Shown: piece by piece, positions 1 through 10,481 of the stretch
Layout: the number at the start of each line of letters is the position of its first letter
Position numbering within the stretch: position 1 is the first letter of the stretch
NCBI GenBank assembly: GCA_963513935.1
Contig: OY740767.1
Location: 82,882,060-82,946,059 of the forward strand
Length of the DNA: 64,000 nucleotides
Reading direction: 5' to 3'
DNA from: Aphrophora alni
Taxonomy: Eukaryota > Arthropoda > Insecta > Hemiptera > Aphrophoridae
Translations under genes and position numbers: made by a program
Notes under the pieces: generated by a model
Told to the model about the DNA's origin: nothing
Seen by the model: only the letters and a program-made list of their open reading frames with translations
Databases searched by the model: none

Positions 1-1734
1 TTACGGGCATAACAGACTAGCAAGCAGCAACTTTACCGCCCCCAGCTGTTGAAGTTTTTATTTTAATAAACCAGTCAAGATTGAAATGACCTTACAGACA
101 GCGAACACAGATTGAATCAACTACAGAATAAAACTAACGTCAAACATTGAATTAGATATTGCAACTGGAAAGAAATGTAAGACATTTTCCTGAATATTTT
201 TACTACTTATATCTTCAAAAAAATATATCAATAATTTATTTATTTTATTCTTATTGAAAAAATGGAATATAAAATAGTATAAATTAATTATAAATAGGTA
301 AACAACAATTATTTTGTACTCCCGAAAAAACACAAATGATTAAAATATTAACAATTATTAATATTATTTAAAAATATTTTCAGTTTTTTGGTATTTTTTA
401 TATTTTATTTTAATTTTAAAAATAATATAGATATGGCATGTATTTCCAGACGATTATTTATTTACTCGAAAATGATTTTTTTAAATAGTTCAAAATATTT
501 AGATAATATGTGTTGCGATGAAAATGGTGCATTAACTTGTAAAATTTTACCTCCATAATATTAATAATACTATTGTCAAAGCTATGTAAATAAAACAAAA
601 ACAATGACCTAAAAAGTATTTTTCACAATAGCTCTTTGTATAAATTTTTTTTTTTGAAAATCATCCATTGTTGTGATACTTACAGCAGGACAACTTAATA
701 AATTACAGACTATGTTCTGTTTTCTCAAGAAACAAAAACTTGGAATATGTGAGGGATTACACTTGTTTAAGAGGAAAAAACAAGTCACAAGTCATAAGGT
801 TTAAATATGAAAGAAGGTTTCTTCGACATTTAATTTGTAAAAAAAAAAATTCGTTGTGCTATGAAATTTTAAAACACTTGTATTATTTTTAAATCGTAAC
901 ATTCAACATTTTTTGTAAGTACCTTTGGTAAATGTTCTTTGTTGAATTTTAATTTATTTGAAATATTAAATTATTTATTGGTTTTTATTACTTTGAATTA
1001 TTCTTAAATTATTAGTTGGGCTATTTATTTTATTTATTTATTTTTATTTATTAAAATAACCTATCAGGTGAATTTTTTGAACATGTCCTTAACGATGATT
1101 AAATAGTTTTATAATATCATACATGAGCAAGTAAGAAAAGTAAATTATTTGTGTTGAAATATTCATTTTCAACGATTTGAATAAGAGTTGTGATTTAGGC
1201 TTTAATGTTAAATGTTAAATTCACATTTCTAACATACCTTTTCTACGTCACTCATTTCTATATCTACAAATTATTAAATACACGTCATTGTCGATATACA
1301 TATCTTACCATAACATTAAATTTTAAAATAGATAATATACGAAACACATTTATTTATACAGCATACGCTGAAGGACAAATTATTCTATGAAGGAGTTTCT
1401 TTTAATAGTTTATGTTTCTTGTGCAAATATTCAACAAAAACAATAATTTTATAATTCATATAGAAAGGAAGAATAGACTTCAATTGTAACTACTTCCTGT
1501 AATAAACGTAATACATTACAAAATGTTATTTCTAGTGTTAAAAGTACTACATGAATATTGAAATTATGTTTATACTATATATCTTAACAGGAGCAGATCG
1601 TGAACAAGATTTAACAAAATTTATTTTGTAATATTATGGTAAGAAATAATACGCTAACTGTAAAGACTCTGCTATCAGCCATTGCATTATAAAAAGTGAA
1701 ATATTTCAGATATATAAACGCATTTATTCACTAG
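1..1734. other. No gene seen; AT-rich noncoding DNA
   Basis: Very AT-rich sequence with frequent poly-A/T runs. The open frames on both strands are short, rich in Phe/Ile/Tyr/Lys and match no family I recognise, so I treat them as chance openings. No repeat, RNA gene or promoter could be supported. Confidence 0.6.
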
Positions 1735-1880
1735 ACATGTATGTGATCGGGCCGTACTTTTTCAAACACGATGAAGGTGTTACGGAGAATCAATGCAGAG
1801 CGCTACTACACGATGCTAACAGATATTTTGCAACAGAAACCGAGGCGGCCACTTACCAAATCATACCAGATATTTTTTTC
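1735..1880 (+). pseudogene. Tc1/mariner-type (IS630 superfamily) transposase fragment, catalytic core
   Basis: A frame starting at the ATG at 1739 reads VIGPYFFKHDEG, then CRALLHD. This resembles the block around the first strand of the DDE/D catalytic fold in many insect Tc1/mariner-like transposases (consensus roughly IGPYFFE...G..V...RYR.ML). About 40 bases later the DNA resembles the codons for the block FQQDGAT.H, which carries the second catalytic Asp, but it is shifted out of frame and the Asp-Gly codons are scrambled. The two blocks are closer together than in an intact enzyme, so there is an internal deletion. No N-terminal DNA-binding part lies upstream and no third Asp/Glu lies downstream. 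An intact enzyme would be about 340 residues; roughly 45 codons are recognisable. This is a dead insertion. The subfamily is uncertain. Confidence 0.6.
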
Positions 1881-2725
1881 ACGTTTAATTATTTTCTACT
1901 TTAGTTTGAAATAAATGTGTTTTTATTATTTTAAAATAACATCTCTTAATGGATAACCCTTAATTATAAATAACGTAAAACCTCAATTTTTAAAGTGGTT
2001 TTACATCAGCTATTTTCATAATTCATGGTAACCTAATTAATAAATTCCCTTGTGAAAATGTTTAAATGACCAAACTTAACACCTAACTCTAATGTTACAT
2101 AATGAACAAAATCCTTTATGAATGAATGAATATGAATGAATTTAGTGTTAGTAAACTGGACTACAAATTCGAGAAGAAATATAAGTTGATTTTGTTACAA
2201 TATACTATCATTTTATTATTATACTACTGCAGTTTTACTTATAAGTGTGTACTTCTATTTAAATTGTAATATAATTTATGTATTGCAGCATTTCTACTCA
2301 GAATATCGTATATTAAATAATACCAGTTTTGGATTATTTTCTGGTATACACGACTTTATACTGATAGATTTAATGTTTAAATAGTTGTCGTTTTCAAAAG
2401 AAAAAAATCAAAAAAATTACTACAATTTATAAATAGATTGTATGAGAAAAATAACTTTTTGCAAGGAAATTAGTTTCTGACCTATGTACTTGAACTATGT
2501 ACCGAGTGGCTTCATATTTTTATTTGCAATCTTGAACCTTATATAAAGCATCATGACCCTGCCACTAAATAATAATAGACAGAGCTATTAAAAAAGAGAG
2601 ATGTTTATAATTATAATTGTAATTTGCTACAGTGTTCGGTTAAAATTACGCATTGTCTTGTTCTACCAAATAAATAAATGTTACTAACCAAACATGATAG
2701 TATGAATATCATTTTTCTAGCAGGG
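1881..2725. other. No gene seen
   Basis: AT-rich spacer between two transposase fragments. It contains a short tandem of GAATGAAT/GAATATGAAT around 2120-2145 but no open frame or structure worth calling. Confidence 0.55.
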
Positions 2726-2815
2726 CCTGTCAGCACTCGTCAAGTGGCGGCAGATTTTAACGTGTCAAGCCAAATCGAAATAACCTATAATACTGTTGCA
2801 AAACTAATACAATGA
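2726..2815 (+). pseudogene. Transposase N-terminal helix-turn-helix fragment
   Basis: The frame reads PVSTRQVAADFNVSSQ and then a short tail ending TVAKLIQ before a TGA at 2813. The pattern (S)TRQVA..FNVS...TV..LI matches the DNA-binding helix-turn-helix at the start of Tc1/mariner-type transposases, which recognises the element's inverted repeats. Only about 30 codons are recognisable. The second DNA-binding region and catalytic domain are absent downstream. The catalytic fragment at 1735-1880 lies upstream on the same strand, the reverse of the order within one gene. The two pieces therefore come from different insertions or from a rearranged copy. Confidence 0.5.
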
Positions 2816-3466
2816 ATATAAAAAACAAAACAAACAAGATATTAAAGTCCCAGAACCACGTTGTGTGAAGAGACAACAAAGATGTTGGTTAAAAGTGTTG
2901 CTACGATTTAAATAACAACTCTTGATCTATATTTGAAAACAGATATCAGTAAACCAGAATTCTTCTTATTTCTCAGACCAACATACAAAATGCAATTGCA
3001 CCAACACATGATATCTTGATTGGAGAACGGAGTGTTTTGACTGATCTCGGAACGGACTCAAGTTACCCGAAGTTTCCAAGAAGAATCTTGTTTCCCATTC
3101 AAGTCAACTTCTACTTGAATGTTTAGTTTAAGGCGCAATTGAAGCTAAAACAATCCGCATGTAATTGTAAAAATACTAGTTACTTAGTATAGCTAAGCTG
3201 ATGGCTTTTTAATATGGAATGAGCGCGTTATTTTTCATTGAACATAACTGTCCTTAACAATCTGGCTATACTGCAGGAACTAATCATTCCAAATACAGTG
3301 TATGGAAAAGGTCTGTTTTAAGATTATTATAATAGGCTGAAGTTCCACTTCATTTTGATAAAAATATTTGACATTGGCTTGACATCCAGTTCCCTAGCGA
3401 CTGGATTGGTAAAACCGCGTTAACCTGACCGTCATCTCTAGACTATTTGGAATACGTTAAGACGAT
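2816..3466. other. No gene seen
   Basis: Slightly less AT-rich than its surroundings near 2990-3110. One frame there stays open for about 35 codons (containing VLTDLGTDSSYPKFPRR), but I recognise no domain. It may be further transposon debris. Confidence 0.4.
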
Positions 3467-3515
3467 TACGTCACGATTACCCGATCACATGATATCGGTC
3501 ATATTCAGTGACGTA
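3467..3515. repeat. Nested palindrome with paired CRE-like half sites
   Basis: TACGTCAC at 3467-3474 is exactly mirrored by GTGACGTA at 3508-3515. Inside this, CCGAT at 3481-3485 is mirrored by ATCGG at 3494-3498. The outer arms contain TGACGT, the half site of CREB/ATF-type bZIP factors. There is no neighbouring gene to test a regulatory role, and a short foldback remnant is an alternative explanation. Confidence 0.4.
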
Positions 3516-5436
3516 TTGTAGAAACGTGTTCAAAGATAACAAAGATAATAATTTAGGTTTTAAGTTATTGTCGATGTACATAAGCTTCCGATGAACATAT
3601 CGAACACACTGTCAGTACACATTCTTAAAATTATTATATAATAATTGCAATGAATAATGTATAATTTCTTGTAAATACTCCGCTTATAATTGAAATAACG
3701 TTTTAATTGAATACAGTCACTTGGATTACTGAATCGCTCAACTCATACCAAAACTAAATTTGCAGCAACTATATTTATAATGGATGTAGACGATTACATA
3801 CTGTACATTATAAAAGATTGTATTAAACACAATTTATTTAGAGAAGATATAAAATATCGTTTTAGACTATAGTTAACGTATATTTTTATAAAGTTATGAA
3901 TTGAGTGGTTTCGTAATATATTCCACTTAAACCGTTATTCCAACATTTATAACATTCCATTAGCAAACTTTTTATTACAAGTAGTATTAATTACGGCAAA
4001 GATATCAATAATGTTTTTCAACATAAGTAATTCAAAAGTGTCTTCAATCTATAATTTAATTGTTTTACAATGGTTATAATGGTTATATACATTGATTTGT
4101 GGTCATAACAATTGAAGGGTAACAAGTTGTAATAAAAAAAATAGTTAGGCAATTAGTAAAACACTTTCATTATTGATATTTAAAAAAATGGATATAAATA
4201 TATGAACTTATAAAGAAATATGGCGTGTAGCTGCCAAACGGTTCCTATAGACATAACCTTGATTGAGACTGGTTTACTTTTACCTCTGGAGCACTATAGC
4301 AAGTTATGGTGCAATCATTGTTGAAATGATATTAACAAACAAAGAAATTCTAAAATACAGGGTGGTTTAACAAGATTTTAAAGAAATATTGATTTTTTAA
4401 ATTAATTTAAGTTAAACTTAAACTAATAATATCCTGTTTTAAAAAAAATATATAATAATAACAAAAAAAACAAAAAAACAAGTAGTAGCAGAGCTTTATC
4501 AAAATGAGTTTACAAGGAAAAAACTTAAAATTTACTAAGTAGCTCTTTTGAAATTTTAATTTATGGTGAAATTAATGACTGAATTTAAAATTAAAGAGAA
4601 TATCGTTTTGAAAGTCGCAAATAACAATAATACAGTACTAATAAAAAATAAATTTTATCATTGATTACATTATATATATAATGTAGAATTTGAGACACAA
4701 ATCATCACTATGACATATAATATTCAAAACCATATTAAGTTTTCAATGCTTTTTTTTAGCCGTTCTAAAAAAATATCTCTTTTATTAAGAGAATAATCAT
4801 ATTTTTCAATGTTTCATCATAATTCATAATTATTTTTCGAGATTAAAAACAAAGATTAAAAAAATTGTCTTTGATTTATGATATGTACCACACTTTATAA
4901 TATCTAGTTTGTTTTATAGAACGATTTATAACCAAGACGTATACTTTCAACTCCATATTTCTTTGTTACCAATTTGGTACCAATCCATTATGGTTTAGAC
5001 CAAATTAATTCCCAACAAAATGGCTAGGTTAGTATTTAAATTATTAAAAAGAACATTTAACTGGGCTTTTTGTTAAAGTAGAAAGCCCACTTAAAACCTA
5101 CAATTCTCGAAATCTACTGTTATATATGTTGATATGTTGGACAACTGGAAAAATCCACATTGCAAAATTAAATATTAAAATTACATCAACTAACATATGC
5201 CTTTTGTGTACACCCAGTAATAGGAATTCATACTTTTTTAAATATTAAATAATAGTAATTATAATTACAGCCAACGGTCACAAATACTTTTAATGCATTT
5301 TTATCCCGTATTCGTCCTCTAATTGAGAATGAAATAAATAAAGTACGAGTAAAATAGCCGTTTCAAATATTCGAATGGCCGCCATTTTAGATAGGAGAGA
5401 GATAACGACCTCTAGTTTGCGCAATTGTATTTTACT
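3516..5436. other. No gene seen
   Basis: AT-rich noncoding sequence. It includes the 18-bp perfect palindrome ACATTATATATATAATGT at 4667-4684 and several A-runs. No coding or transposon signal was recognised. Confidence 0.55.
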
Positions 5437-5544
5437 AAATAAGACTTATAACATATGGGTCACTCGAAGGGGTTTACACTTAAGATTATTGAGTTGCCCC
5501 CCCCCAAACCCCCATTTTTAGGTGACATATAAAATGTCTTATTT
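5437..5544. mobile_element. Small foldback (MITE-like) element
   Basis: AAATAAGAC at 5437-5445 is mirrored by GTCTTATTT at 5536-5544. Inward of these, the left arm's CATATGGGTCAC pairs imperfectly with the right arm's GGTGACATAT, giving terminal inverted repeats of about 22-25 bp with mismatches. The core holds a C9 tract and CCCCC (about 5497-5513), unusual in this AT-rich region. The size (about 110 bp) and the lack of coding capacity fit a miniature inverted-repeat element. I cannot define a target-site duplication, so the true ends may lie a few bases further out. Confidence 0.5.
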
Positions 5545-6749
5545 GTCAAAAAGTAGTCTTTATTACAAGAAGGCACATGTAAAATATTTTAATTTTAGTT
5601 TTGGTTTTCAAGTTATTTAACTGGTACGGGACTTTTGGGACATACGCTATGTAGTGCTATATTATAGAGATGGCCCGCTCTTCGAAGCTATTTACCTAGG
5701 CTAAAACTAATTTTTATTATTTACGGAGTAACTTGATGAAGGAAGGGGTTTTGTCATTATCGTGGAGAACACAACCTAAATTGTTTCATCAACCTCAATA
5801 TTAATCAAAGAATAAAAATCGAAAGTAATTATGAAGTTGTGTTAAGAGTGAGAACTGTTACTTTATATATATATATTCGCAATATAATTGATTAAAAACA
5901 CCAATAAAAATATTATACTATCATTTTATTTTTTAAATAACTACGTGATGGCAGTGAATGCTTCACACATCGGCCCCTATATTCGTACTTTCCCATATAA
6001 ATAGGTTTCGCTTCCGAAATTTGTCGACGCTTGCTTTGTGTAGGCTATGTGTTTTGTTTTGTACAGTTTTTTGTGTAATTTGATATGCCGATATTAGTTA
6101 AAGCTCTTTACTTTTTTGCCTCAATTGGTTTAAAATCAATTCGGTAATTTTTCTATATAATATTATCAATGTTTACCTTCAATACAATTCTCACTCTGTA
6201 ACCGATATATAGGCCTACTTGATCTCATCGAAAACTTCACAACCAACAAATTTAATTTAATTTTCGACATCACCTTACCGTTACTGGTGGTACAGAAATC
6301 GACTACTTATGTTATTGGTGCAGATCTTGACCCACTAGGAATAATGCCCTCCCATTTTTTTTACAGATTTAGTTAGATTCAAAACAATTTCAGAAAAATA
6401 ATAACAAAATGATGTTAGGATGGTTCCTAATGGTTTTGTACATGGAATTTCAGCACAGTATAATAAAGTTAGGCGTAGAATTTCTGCACTTTAACATTTA
6501 TTATTTTATAAATAAGACCGTTATAAAAATTCCATTGCCACAAAAATCAATTTACGGATTGATACTGGGTGAATACAGATTCTAAGGCAATAGCATTCAA
6601 ATAAAATGAATTGGGCAGGACTTTTAGGAAAATGGACGAAGAGTGAGAATTTAAAAAATCTGTCTTTTCGATGAACAGTTAGACCTTCCCAAGAAGCAAT
6701 TAGTGAAAACGTTCTGATATCTTTTAGTTTGTATATGGTTTCGGTCTAA
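5545..6749. other. No gene seen
   Basis: Mostly AT-rich. A locally GC-richer stretch at 5940-6060 holds a TATAAATA at 5997-6004, but no initiator, downstream open frame or other promoter element supports a call. Nothing else was recognised. Confidence 0.45.
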
Positions 6750-6804
6750 AACAAAAACTTCTTTTTTTTTAACTTCTTTTTTTTAACAAAAACTTCTTTT
6801 TTCT
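6750..6804. repeat. Short T-rich tandem repeat
   Basis: Two copies of a unit like AACAAAAACTTC followed by a T-run flank a shorter AACTTC plus T-run. This is a simple local duplication, probably from replication slippage, lying just outside the minus-strand PLE relic. Confidence 0.6.
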
Positions 6805-7039
6805 TTGTAGCCAAGTTTAAATGACTACAAATTATTATTAAAAGCAGAATACTAGATGCATATAAATATGAATATGAATTTATACTCATATGAATCTATA
6901 ATACCTAATTTTTTTTCTATCACTTATTTAGTGTTGCTTATTAAACCACTCTATTTTTTTCCAAATATAAATGATTATATACTATTTTTGTTTGTTTTGG
7001 GTTGCGTATGTAAGAGAGACTTCAAAGATAAAATAAATT

Positions 7040-7690
7040 TTAAACATTTTATCTGGATTACTTTTGTAAATCTGGTGTTTTTAAATCTCATATTTTTCAA
7101 TAACGTTCACAGTATGTCATTCAGTCATTTAGTGTAGCATTTAACATATTTTCTTGTATGCTGGTGTAAGAATGGTGTAAGCGCTTATCGATTAAATGCT
7201 CTGTGAATGCAGAGTTTGTGATTTTATTGTTTCTGCTGCTGAGTGTATGTTCTTTAAATCTTTCTCTAAATGTTCTGGGCACAATCACTGCAATTTAATT
7301 TGTATATCCCACTATTATTTCATTAATCTTGGTTACTTTTTCTGTGGTTCAGATAATATGATCAACTGTTGTGTGGGCAATATTACATTTGTATTTCCTA
7401 AAGGAGTTGCAAACTTGTTGATCAAAAACTGGTGTGTACTTCGTTGATATGTATTGTTTTCTCTTTGTTGATGTTTTTGCAGTGTAGAGGTTGTTTGTGG
7501 GTTTCCGTATTTTCTGTATGAGTTTGTCCACCATTGAGGTTTTGTATACATTACTCTACGCTATATTCTTGATAATCAATTTTTCGTTGTTTAGACCATC
7601 TTGCTGCATGTGTATGGTTAGAGCTCGGTGTGTCATGCTATTGTATGCTGCTATAGTGAGTCACGCAAAATTAGCCTACAGTTTTATGAA
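7040..7690 (-). pseudogene. Penelope-like element relic (minus strand): RT C-terminus, linker and GIY-YIG domain
   Basis: Reading the minus strand from about 7690 down to 7040, frames give AAYNSMTHRAL (around 7655-7625), then VDKLIQKIRKPTNN (around 7530), then IYKLNCSDC, and after a frameshift RTFRERFKEHTLSSRNN and FTEHLIDK. This order (reverse transcriptase C-terminal AAYNSM.HR block, connector, CX2C-like motif, then GIY-YIG nuclease) is diagnostic of Penelope-like retroelements. Compared with the plus-strand relic next door, 26 bases between the SDC codons and the RTF codons are replaced by 3 (about 7277-7279). That removes the KYYIGQTG core containing the catalytic tyrosines and shifts the frame. 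The arginine of RERFKEH and both cysteines are kept. Similarity to the plus copy continues to about 7046 (shared ACAAAAGTAATCCAGATAAAAT-type sequence). The left end is unclear and may reach about 6960. It is a non-functional, 5'-truncated copy. Confidence 0.82.
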
Positions 7691-7724
7691 CACAAAACTA
7701 CGAATATATTAAACAACAGAAACA

Positions 7725-8060
7725 GTTTGTAACAATATTTCACACGAAAAGTAACCAAGATTTATATAATAATGTTTGCATATACAAACTAAATTTTAGT
7801 GATTGTGACAAATATTACATCGAACAAACTGGGAGAACATTTAGAGAAATATTTAAAGAACATATACTCAGCAGCAGAAACAATAACATTACAAACTCCA
7901 CATTTACAGAGCATTTAATTGATAAGAAGCATTCATACACCAGCATGAATGTCATTGATTTACAAGCATCACAAAAGTAATCCAGATAAAATCTTAAATG
8001 GAAATTTGAATTTTGATTCAAATTGCCTTCATGATTTGATATACTGCTAACAACATAAAC
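7725..8060 (+). pseudogene. Penelope-like element relic (plus strand): GIY-YIG endonuclease domain
   Basis: The frame reads IYKLNFSDC, KYYIEQTGR, TFREIFKEH, then SSRNNNITNSTFTEHLIDKKHSY, with a stop shortly after SQK. After a frameshift it continues SNPDKILNGNLNFDSN. In PLEs this C-terminal GIY-YIG domain nicks target DNA for retrotransposition. The residues have decayed: the first Cys of the CX2C-like motif is Phe, the Gly of YIGQTGR is Glu, and the catalytic-type Arg before F.EH is Ile. The reverse transcriptase is absent, so this is a strongly 5'-truncated copy. It lies head-to-head with the minus-strand relic ending near 7690, with a junction of about 35 bp. The downstream segment to about 8320 looks like the element's 3' noncoding tail and leads into a hammerhead-type motif. 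Confidence 0.85.
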
Positions 8061-8321
8061 CCAAAGAGACCAAGAAAAATATAGTAAAATCCAAAGTACA
8101 TATCTGATTGGACTTCAACAAAAATGCACATCTTTATTCCAAATCATTCTTGTAGGAAGTGCCACAGAGACAAGAAGTAGATCATAAATGGAGAGATTGA
8201 ATTAAATTATTATTGTATAAACAAAAATTTTATATGATTGACTTGTACAACAAAGGAACGAAAAGAGTTTAAAATTAAGTGTTGCGTTTAAAATTAAATG
8301 AGCGTTTTTAAGTGAAGATAA

Positions 8322-8372
8322 ATAACTGGCCTGATGATGCTGCTTGTGGTAGTGAAACATGTAGCCACGTAT
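8322..8372 (+). ncRNA. Hammerhead ribozyme motif in the 3' tail of the PLE relic
   Basis: The conserved hammerhead core is present in order: CTGATGA at 8331-8337 and GAAA at 8354-8357. Stem I is TGGC (8327-8330) with GCCA (8364-8367); beyond a 2x2 internal loop, ATA (8322-8324) pairs with TAT (8370-8372). Stem II is GCTGC (8339-8343) with GTAGT (8349-8353), including two G-U pairs and a 5-base loop, after one unpaired T. Stem III is minimal: A-U and C-G (8357-8358 with 8361-8362) closing a 2-base loop. The predicted cleavage site follows the A at 8363, in a GUA triplet that fits the NUH rule. Type I hammerheads with very short stem III are known from the terminal repeats of Penelope-like elements, and this one lies on the same strand about 270 bp downstream of a PLE nuclease. 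The unpaired base in stem II and the weak stem III make monomeric activity doubtful. Confidence 0.7.
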
Positions 8373-10454
8373 AATTAAGGTATAGTAAAGCAAAGACTTC
8401 AATTGAAATAAAGTAAATATTGTATTATATAATATATGTATATCTAAGGCTTACAACAATGAATATAAATACATTTTTATTTTTAAACCCAAAAATAAAT
8501 AGAGAACACGTTGTTTTTATAATGTTTTAAACACTATCATTAACACAGCTATCATTCTGATGATACATATTTGTTTAACTGCATCACTAACACTGTACCA
8601 GGCATCTGTAGCAAGGTAGGCATTACACCGTTAGACGCAATGTAGGTTGTCGCTAGTCGCAGTTAATATTATGTTAATGATCACGACAATCGCAAGGTCA
8701 AGAGCCTGCACGCCTACAGTCTACAGAACTTACATCCGCAAAAACTATAATTAACCCATGACGACATAAATCAAAATATGTGGTCTAAATTTGAACTTTA
8801 AGGCAATCTATAACATAATACAAGATAGATTTAATTGACAATAATCAAGTTGTTTTATTATTCTCTAATCCATATCTCTAATCCTTTTGCAAAATTTAGT
8901 TTTTTTTAAACACTTGCTCCGACTTAAAGAATAATATTATATTGGATTTTACTAAGCAACACATTATGCCTCTAAATTTCTGACGAAAGAAAAACTTTTA
9001 GTTTTTCTTACTAAACAAATCGCGCTAACTTTACATGTTCTATCTTTAATATGGACAAATTTTCTAAGAACGTGTTATAGATAAATTACTGTAATATTTA
9101 CTCGGTTTTATGCAATAGTTTGATATATGTATTGTCCTGCTGAAATATAAATTGAAAACATTTTCTTTTGCAAAAGAAGATAAGTTTTTTCCCTTAGTTT
9201 TAATCCTTATATTTTCCCAATAAAATGAAGATATAATTTCCTTAGTGGGATTTTGTACGTTGAGGTTTATTACGATTATTATTTAAACAGCTTTCAGAAT
9301 TTAAGAAACATTCTTATAATCCATATATTTTATTCTAATGCTACATATTTGAATAATCAAAATCGAAGTTTGGTTCAAAATGGGTAAAAACAAAATTTAT
9401 CCCAAATAAACTAGATTTTAATTAATGTTTTTATGCATATTTATCACTTTCTTCAGATGTGAAAACAGATTTTCATATTTGTTATTACAATTTCGATACT
9501 ACAATTATATTAATATAAATTTGTATTGTTTTTAATTCCTTGTGTATTTTATTATTATCTTCAGATCATATCGGTTTAATGACGATCTATGACGTCTTCC
9601 GACACCTAATCTCCAGTTTTCTTTGACCAACCCTATTTGTCTGGTCCAAAACCCCGTTCCCTTATTAACTCTTTCTTCCCAGCTCCTCCTATTTGGTCTC
9701 CTTTTACTCCTTCTCCTTCTATTTCTTCTTGATAGCGTCCATTGTATACTTTATATATATAATGTATTTAAATTTACATAGTATTAAATAATGTTTAGTT
9801 AAAAATTTATTTGCTGTTTTAAAATTAATATCGTTGCCATTTTTTATGTCTATTCTTCTTGGATTGCTGCAAAATAAACAAAAATAATAACTTATATAAA
9901 CTGACAAATCAACTATAAACGGGTGGTCCAAGCCTAAATAATCACACACGAGATATAAGGTTCTATAAGATGGGAACGTTTCAAATTTTTAACTTTATTT
10001 TAATAAATAACTAAATTCCAGTTATTGGTATTTGTAAAATAAAATTTCATGACTTCCTACAGAAAAATTAGCGAACATGAATGAAATATTAATTTGTGAA
10101 TGTTTTATTCAAAGTAATAGTAAATTAAGTCTTTTGGAATAATAATTTGTACAGTTATTTTTTCGTGCGTGTCTCATTTTGAAGGTATTTTCATTTCTCC
10201 ATTTATGTGTAGTAATCATCTGTAAACCAAAATGTAATTTGTCGAATTCGGAAAAATAAAGATTATGCAGTTTTTAATTACTACCGATTCTTTCAAGAAC
10301 TTTTTTTCTGAAATACAACATTATCTACAATCAGTTTTTTAATATTATAAATATGAACAGAAATTACATATTGATTACTTTTATTTTAATTTAATTTGAA
10401 AATATTTTACATGTTTAAATATGAATGTAAAAACTAAACGGCACATTATTTAAA
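8373..10454. other. No gene seen; contains a pyrimidine-rich tract
   Basis: AT-rich noncoding sequence. Positions 9595-9735 stand out as C/T-rich on the plus strand (repeated CTCCT, CTTCT, CCTTC) and less AT-rich than the flanks. No open frame there resembles a known protein. It could be part of a transposon or simply a low-complexity tract. Confidence 0.45.
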
Positions 10455-10481
10455 GAAATGGAATAGAAATAATTCCATTTC
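10455..10481. repeat. Perfect 10-bp-stem hairpin
   Basis: GAAATGGAAT at 10455-10464 and ATTCCATTTC at 10472-10481 are exact reverse complements around a 7-base loop. No flanking gene or U-tract gives it a role, so it may be chance or a foldback remnant. Confidence 0.5.

Noticed and set aside
5990..6060. TATAAATA box in a GC-richer stretch, possible core promoter
   Set aside because: No initiator, downstream open frame or other element supports it; TATA-like strings are frequent by chance in this DNA.
6856..7447. Plus-strand open frames of 93 and 83 codons
   Set aside because: They are largely antisense to the minus-strand Penelope-like relic (7040-7690), and the remainder is Phe/Ile/Leu-rich.
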